This document shows, piece by piece, positions 6,009 through 8,747 of a stretch of DNA of 8,747 nucleotides. The stretch is from Halieaceae bacterium (lineage in GTDB: Bacteria > Pseudomonadota > Gammaproteobacteria > Pseudomonadales > Halieaceae): assembly GCA_009886815.1 (NCBI GenBank), contig QXYP01000358.1, positions 1,757-10,503 of the forward strand. The letters are read 5' to 3'. Within the stretch, counting starts at the first letter, position 1; each line of letters starts with the position of its first letter. The translations under genes and the position numbers were made by a program. The notes below the pieces were generated by a model, which did not search any database, was not told the DNA's origin, and saw nothing but the letters and a program-made list of their open reading frames with translations.

Positions 6009-8477
6009 ATGGAAGCGAGCAAACACTCAGTGTTGTCCAGAACATCAATCGCTATCGGAACGGTTTTTTTAACGTCGGGATTAGTGGTCACTCCCTCAGT
6101 CAGTGTTGCGCAAGCAACAGGCACGGCAGTGCTTGAGGAAGTGACCGTTACAGCGCGTAAAAAAGAGGAAAGTTTGTCTGACGTGCCTATTTCGATCAGC
6201 GCGGTGTCAGGCGATTTTCTTCAGGAGTCGAATCTGTCAGACCTTTTGGGGCTTGCTGACGAAATACCAAATCTATCATTTGGTGAGGCCTTTAATTCAT
6301 CTGACCGTTTCGCCATTCGAGGTGTCAGTACTAACGGTAACAATATCGGATTTGAGCAAGCGGTTGGTTTCAATATAGATGGATATTATTTTGGACGTAG
6401 TCGATTCGGTCAGACAATGTTTCTGGATCTGGAGCGAGTTGAAGTCTTGAAAGGCCCCCAAAATACCCTGATCGGGAAAAATAATACGGCCGGGGCGATC
6501 AACATTACGACGCGTAAACCTGGGGATGAATTTGGCGGTTATTTGGCCACTTCTTATGACTTTGAAGCTGGGGAGGGTTTTGCTGTAGAAGGCGCAGTCG
6601 ATCTGCCTCTTGGCAACAATGTTAGGAGCAGAATCGCTGCCAGGCTCGAAGACAAAGACGGCTATATGGAGCATGGGCTTACTGGGTCTGATGTCTCGGG
6701 CGCTAGAGACAACTTTACGATACGAGGCATAGTACAGTGGGATATCACCGAGCGTGTTGATGCGACCCTTCTGTATCAGTATGGCGAGATCGACAGGGGT
6801 GCACGCCCGCGAGAAGCAGGTGGTAACTGTAACGTGGCTCATCCGATTGACGACTGCTCATACAATAACGTGAAGTATGAGGCAGCATTCTGGGCGGGTG
6901 AAAATCGGGAAGACGATTTTGTCACGGAGACCGACTATTCCATGGTCGGGCTGACATTTAACTGGCAGCTCAATGACAGCTGGACACTTTCATCGTTGAC
7001 CAATTTCACCTCTTATGAAGGCAACGATCTTTCGGAATCGAATTTCGATCAAACTATCGATGCCACATTGGCCCAGATTCAAGATGAGTTTGAGCAATTT
7101 AGCCAGGAGGTTCGGTTGCTCGGCTCACTATCGGAGTCCGTTGATCTGATTGCAGGGGTCTATTACAACGACAATACAGTCGATGCCGCTCACTCATTAC
7201 TGTTTTGCGGCGGCCCTGTTAATTGCTCCGATGCTTCCTCGCCTACATACGGAGGTCTGATGCGCAACTTTGATTCTACTCAAGATGCGGAGACGATCTC
7301 GGTGTTCGGTCAGATTGATTTTAGTCTTGGCGACACATTAACCCTCGGCATTGGCGGCCGTTTTACAACGGAAGACAAGGAAGCTAACGGGAGAAAATGG
7401 GTTTCGGACCTTGGTGACGGCTCGAGCGGTTTTGTTGGGCACCAAATGGGTGGTGGAACACCTCTGCCCGGTACCGATTTCGCCGGGGGTGGTGGCTGCA
7501 CATCGCTTCCCTCACTTGGTGGGCCCCGAAGAGATTTGAATGGCCGAACAGTGGGCTGTTACGGCCCGTTGGTGTCGGGATCCAATGGCGGTAGTTTTTC
7601 CCGAAGCGAGGACGACTTCTCTCCTAATGCTGTGCTGAACTGGCAACCTAGCGACGAGCACATGTTGTACGTCAGCTACTCAGAGGGATTCAAGGGCGGC
7701 GGTTATCAATTGTGGCCGGTGGGTGGTGGCGCACTAACGGCCGCAGAGATCGAATTTGACGGAGAAACTGTCGAGAGCTTTGAGGCGGGCGGCAAGCACA
7801 CCCTGTTGGCGAGCACGCTGCAGGTAAATTGGTCCGCCTGGTCTACTGAAGTGCAGGGCCTGCAAGTCGCCGCATTTGATCCAGTCATCACCGCGCAAAA
7901 TATCGTTAACGCAGGTCAAACTACGTCTGAAGGTGTTGAGGGCGATTTCATCTGGCTGCCAGACGCTTCGCACCGAATCTCGGCTGCATTTGCCTACACC
8001 GATGCTACGTATGATTCTTACGAGGGCGCTAACTGCTACCCAGGACAGACTCCAGAAATGGGCTGTGTTGGCAGACAGCAGAGCCTTACCGGCCAAAGCG
8101 TGTCATACGCCCCAGAGTGGCAGTACATCTTTTCGGTTGATGGCGCATACTCCTTTGCGGCGAACATGGAGTGGGGCTGGCGGGCTGCCTATAACTGGCG
8201 GGATGATCAGTTTATAGGGACCACAAATCACCCTACCGCTGATGTGCAGGAGGCCTATGGTAAGTTCAACGCCAGTTTGTTCCTGGCGAGTGCCGACGGT
8301 AAGTGGCGTGTTTCTTTAATCGGCACAAACCTCAATGATGAGAACGTGGGCACTGGTGCGAATCACGGCCGTATGATGAATCTATTGCCGGAGCAAGGAG
8401 TAACGCCGGCAATACCGACATTGGTGTTCATGGCTCCCGGCCGGCAAGTCGCGATTCAGGGTCGCTTCAATTTCTAG
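6009..8477 (+). CDS. TonB-dependent outer-membrane receptor (complete)
   Basis: This 822-residue complete TonB-dependent receptor belongs in the outer membrane. Residues 1-36 form a signal peptide (Lys/Arg near the start, hydrophobic core IAIGTVFLTSGLVV, cleavage near SVAQA). EEVTVTARKKEES (43-55) is a TonB-box-like start of the mature protein. The plug follows, with FAIRGVST and the conserved block E142-RVEVLKGPQNTLIGKNNTAGAIN, where the usual GPQGTLYGRNTTGG is altered. The barrel has the usual tyrosine-rich strand LYVSYSEGFKGGGY and ends in AIQGRFNF with a terminal Phe, as expected for barrel assembly. It contains exactly eight Cys, in four close pairs (274/283, 400/406, 497/517, 676/686), probably disulfides in surface loops. 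A Gly-rich loop lies around residues 475-500. It resembles the partial receptor at 1-885 over the C-terminal part, including the AFAYTDATYDS and CYPG loop. It has its own leader, so it is probably transcribed separately from the operon upstream. Substrate unknown; siderophore, sugar or hydrophobic-compound uptake are all possible. Confidence 0.95.
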   Translation: MEASKHSVLSRTSIAIGTVFLTSGLVVTPSVSVAQATGTAVLEEVTVTARKKEESLSDVPISISAVSGDFLQESNLSDLLGLADEIPNLSFGEAFNSSDRFAIRGVSTNGNNIGFEQAVGFNIDGYYFGRSRFGQTMFLDLERVEVLKGPQNTLIGKNNTAGAINITTRKPGDEFGGYLATSYDFEAGEGFAVEGAVDLPLGNNVRSRIAARLEDKDGYMEHGLTGSDVSGARDNFTIRGIVQWDITERVDATLLYQYGEIDRGARPREAGGNCNVAHPIDDCSYNNVKYEAAFWAGENREDDFVTETDYSMVGLTFNWQLNDSWTLSSLTNFTSYEGNDLSESNFDQTIDATLAQIQDEFEQFSQEVRLLGSLSESVDLIAGVYYNDNTVDAAHSLLFCGGPVNCSDASSPTYGGLMRNFDSTQDAETISVFGQIDFSLGDTLTLGIGGRFTTEDKEANGRKWVSDLGDGSSGFVGHQMGGGTPLPGTDFAGGGGCTSLPSLGGPRRDLNGRTVGCYGPLVSGSNGGSFSRSEDDFSPNAVLNWQPSDEHMLYVSYSEGFKGGGYQLWPVGGGALTAAEIEFDGETVESFEAGGKHTLLASTLQVNWSAWSTEVQGLQVAAFDPVITAQNIVNAGQTTSEGVEGDFIWLPDASHRISAAFAYTDATYDSYEGANCYPGQTPEMGCVGRQQSLTGQSVSYAPEWQYIFSVDGAYSFAANMEWGWRAAYNWRDDQFIGTTNHPTADVQEAYGKFNASLFLASADGKWRVSLIGTNLNDENVGTGANHGRMMNLLPEQGVTPAIPTLVFMAPGRQVAIQGRFNF

Positions 8478-8514
8478 ATAAAGATATTGGTGGGTTTCGA
8501 TGGTTGTTCCCCGT

Positions 8515-8524
8515 TGTTTAAACA
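8515..8524. repeat. 10-bp perfect palindrome TGTTTAAACA before the last gene
   Basis: TGTTTAAACA is its own reverse complement and lies in the 68-nt gap between the second receptor and the last gene, 21 nt ahead of its GTG start. It could be a binding site or simply chance. No clear terminator is visible in this gap, so the last gene may be co-transcribed with the receptor. Confidence 0.2.
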
Positions 8525-8545
8525 GTGAATTGGTGAAGGTGTAGC

Positions 8546-8747
8546 GTGTCCTTGTATCTGCGTAGCTTGATGACAGTGGCGTTAATTCTCAGTGGCGGCT
8601 TTGCTTTTGCCGATACTGAGGCCACGCGGGAACTCAAACTTAGAAATGCAGAGTTTGAGAAGGACATCATCAAAGTATCCGACAGCGTCTATGTAGCGGT
8701 GGGTTATGCAGTCTCAGCGGTAAGCATGATCGTGGGTGAGGACGGGC
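8546..8747 (+). CDS. Secreted protein, start of a probable alkylsulfatase-like metallo-beta-lactamase-fold hydrolase (3' end outside window)
   Basis: Only the first 67 codons are present. GTG 8546 is preceded by a GAAGG-type ribosome binding site at about 8535-8539. A signal peptide covers residues 1-22 (MSLYLRSLMTVALILSGG, then FAFA before D23). An in-frame ATG at 8570 would remove the only basic residue (R6) of the signal, so GTG is preferred. The mature start, with FEKDIIKVSDSVYVAVGY then SAVSMIVGEDG, matches the pattern at the start of metallo-beta-lactamase-fold proteins, in which a KVxxxVYVAxGY segment precedes a strand ending in a GxDGxIxxD turn. The GY followed by a VSMIVGEDG-like strand most resembles alkyl/aryl sulfatases of the SdsA1/BDS1 type. 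The zinc-binding HxHxDH motif would lie beyond the window, so this is a tentative call. If correct, the enzyme would hydrolyse sulfate esters in the periplasm, next to the receptor 68 nt upstream. Confidence 0.6.
   Translation, partial: MSLYLRSLMTVALILSGGFAFADTEATRELKLRNAEFEKDIIKVSDSVYVAVGYAVSAVSMIVGEDG

Noticed and set aside
6297..6842. Long minus-strand open frame of 181 codons
   Set aside because: It lies wholly opposite the plug and early barrel of the second receptor, whose family motifs are unmistakable; the antisense product shows no recognisable pattern.
1..8747. CRISPR array, tRNA, transposase or attachment-site signals
   Set aside because: I looked for regularly spaced repeats, cloverleaf-like segments, transposase motifs and terminal repeats and saw none.

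Overview
The window looks like a piece of a Gram-negative, outer-membrane-bearing chromosome of moderate GC content. The TonB-dependent receptor style (an EEVTVTARK-like N-terminus, a long barrel ending in F) and the dense catabolic gene packing suggest a marine-type gammaproteobacterium or another heterotrophic proteobacterium. This placement is inferred from gene style only; no rRNA or other taxonomic marker is present.

Layout. Positions 1-5286 hold six plus-strand genes with short gaps or a 1-nt overlap, most simply read as one operon. In order they are: the C-terminal part of a TonB-dependent outer-membrane receptor (cut by the window start), two glutathione S-transferase-like proteins each with a Ser-x-Cys active-site motif, a short-chain dehydrogenase/reductase, an aldehyde dehydrogenase of the aromatic-aldehyde (vanillin/benzaldehyde-like) type, and a small peroxiredoxin/thioredoxin-fold protein with a CxxC. 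A small minus-strand gene (5394-5714) follows, encoding a stand-alone Rossmann-like domain similar to the N-terminal nucleotide-binding domain of polysaccharide-biosynthesis proteins. A leader region of about 290 nt separates it from a complete second TonB-dependent receptor (6009-8477). The window ends in the first 67 codons of a secreted protein resembling the start of an alkylsulfatase-like metallo-beta-lactamase-fold hydrolase.

How the genes may work together (inference). A receptor imports a bulky or scarce substrate. A Cys-type GST pair, an NAD-type SDR and an aldehyde dehydrogenase then process it through glutathione adducts and alcohol/aldehyde oxidation. The gene set parallels two known glutathione-dependent pathways: lignin beta-aryl-ether cleavage (LigD SDR plus LigF/LigG GSTs) and isoprene degradation (IsoI/IsoJ GSTs, IsoH SDR and an aldehyde dehydrogenase). 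It lacks the monooxygenase genes and isoG of the latter, at least inside this window. The second receptor is a paralogue of the first in its C-terminal half, and a possible sulfatase sits next to it, so the locus may be a substrate-specific import-and-degradation island. The substrate cannot be read from the sequence.
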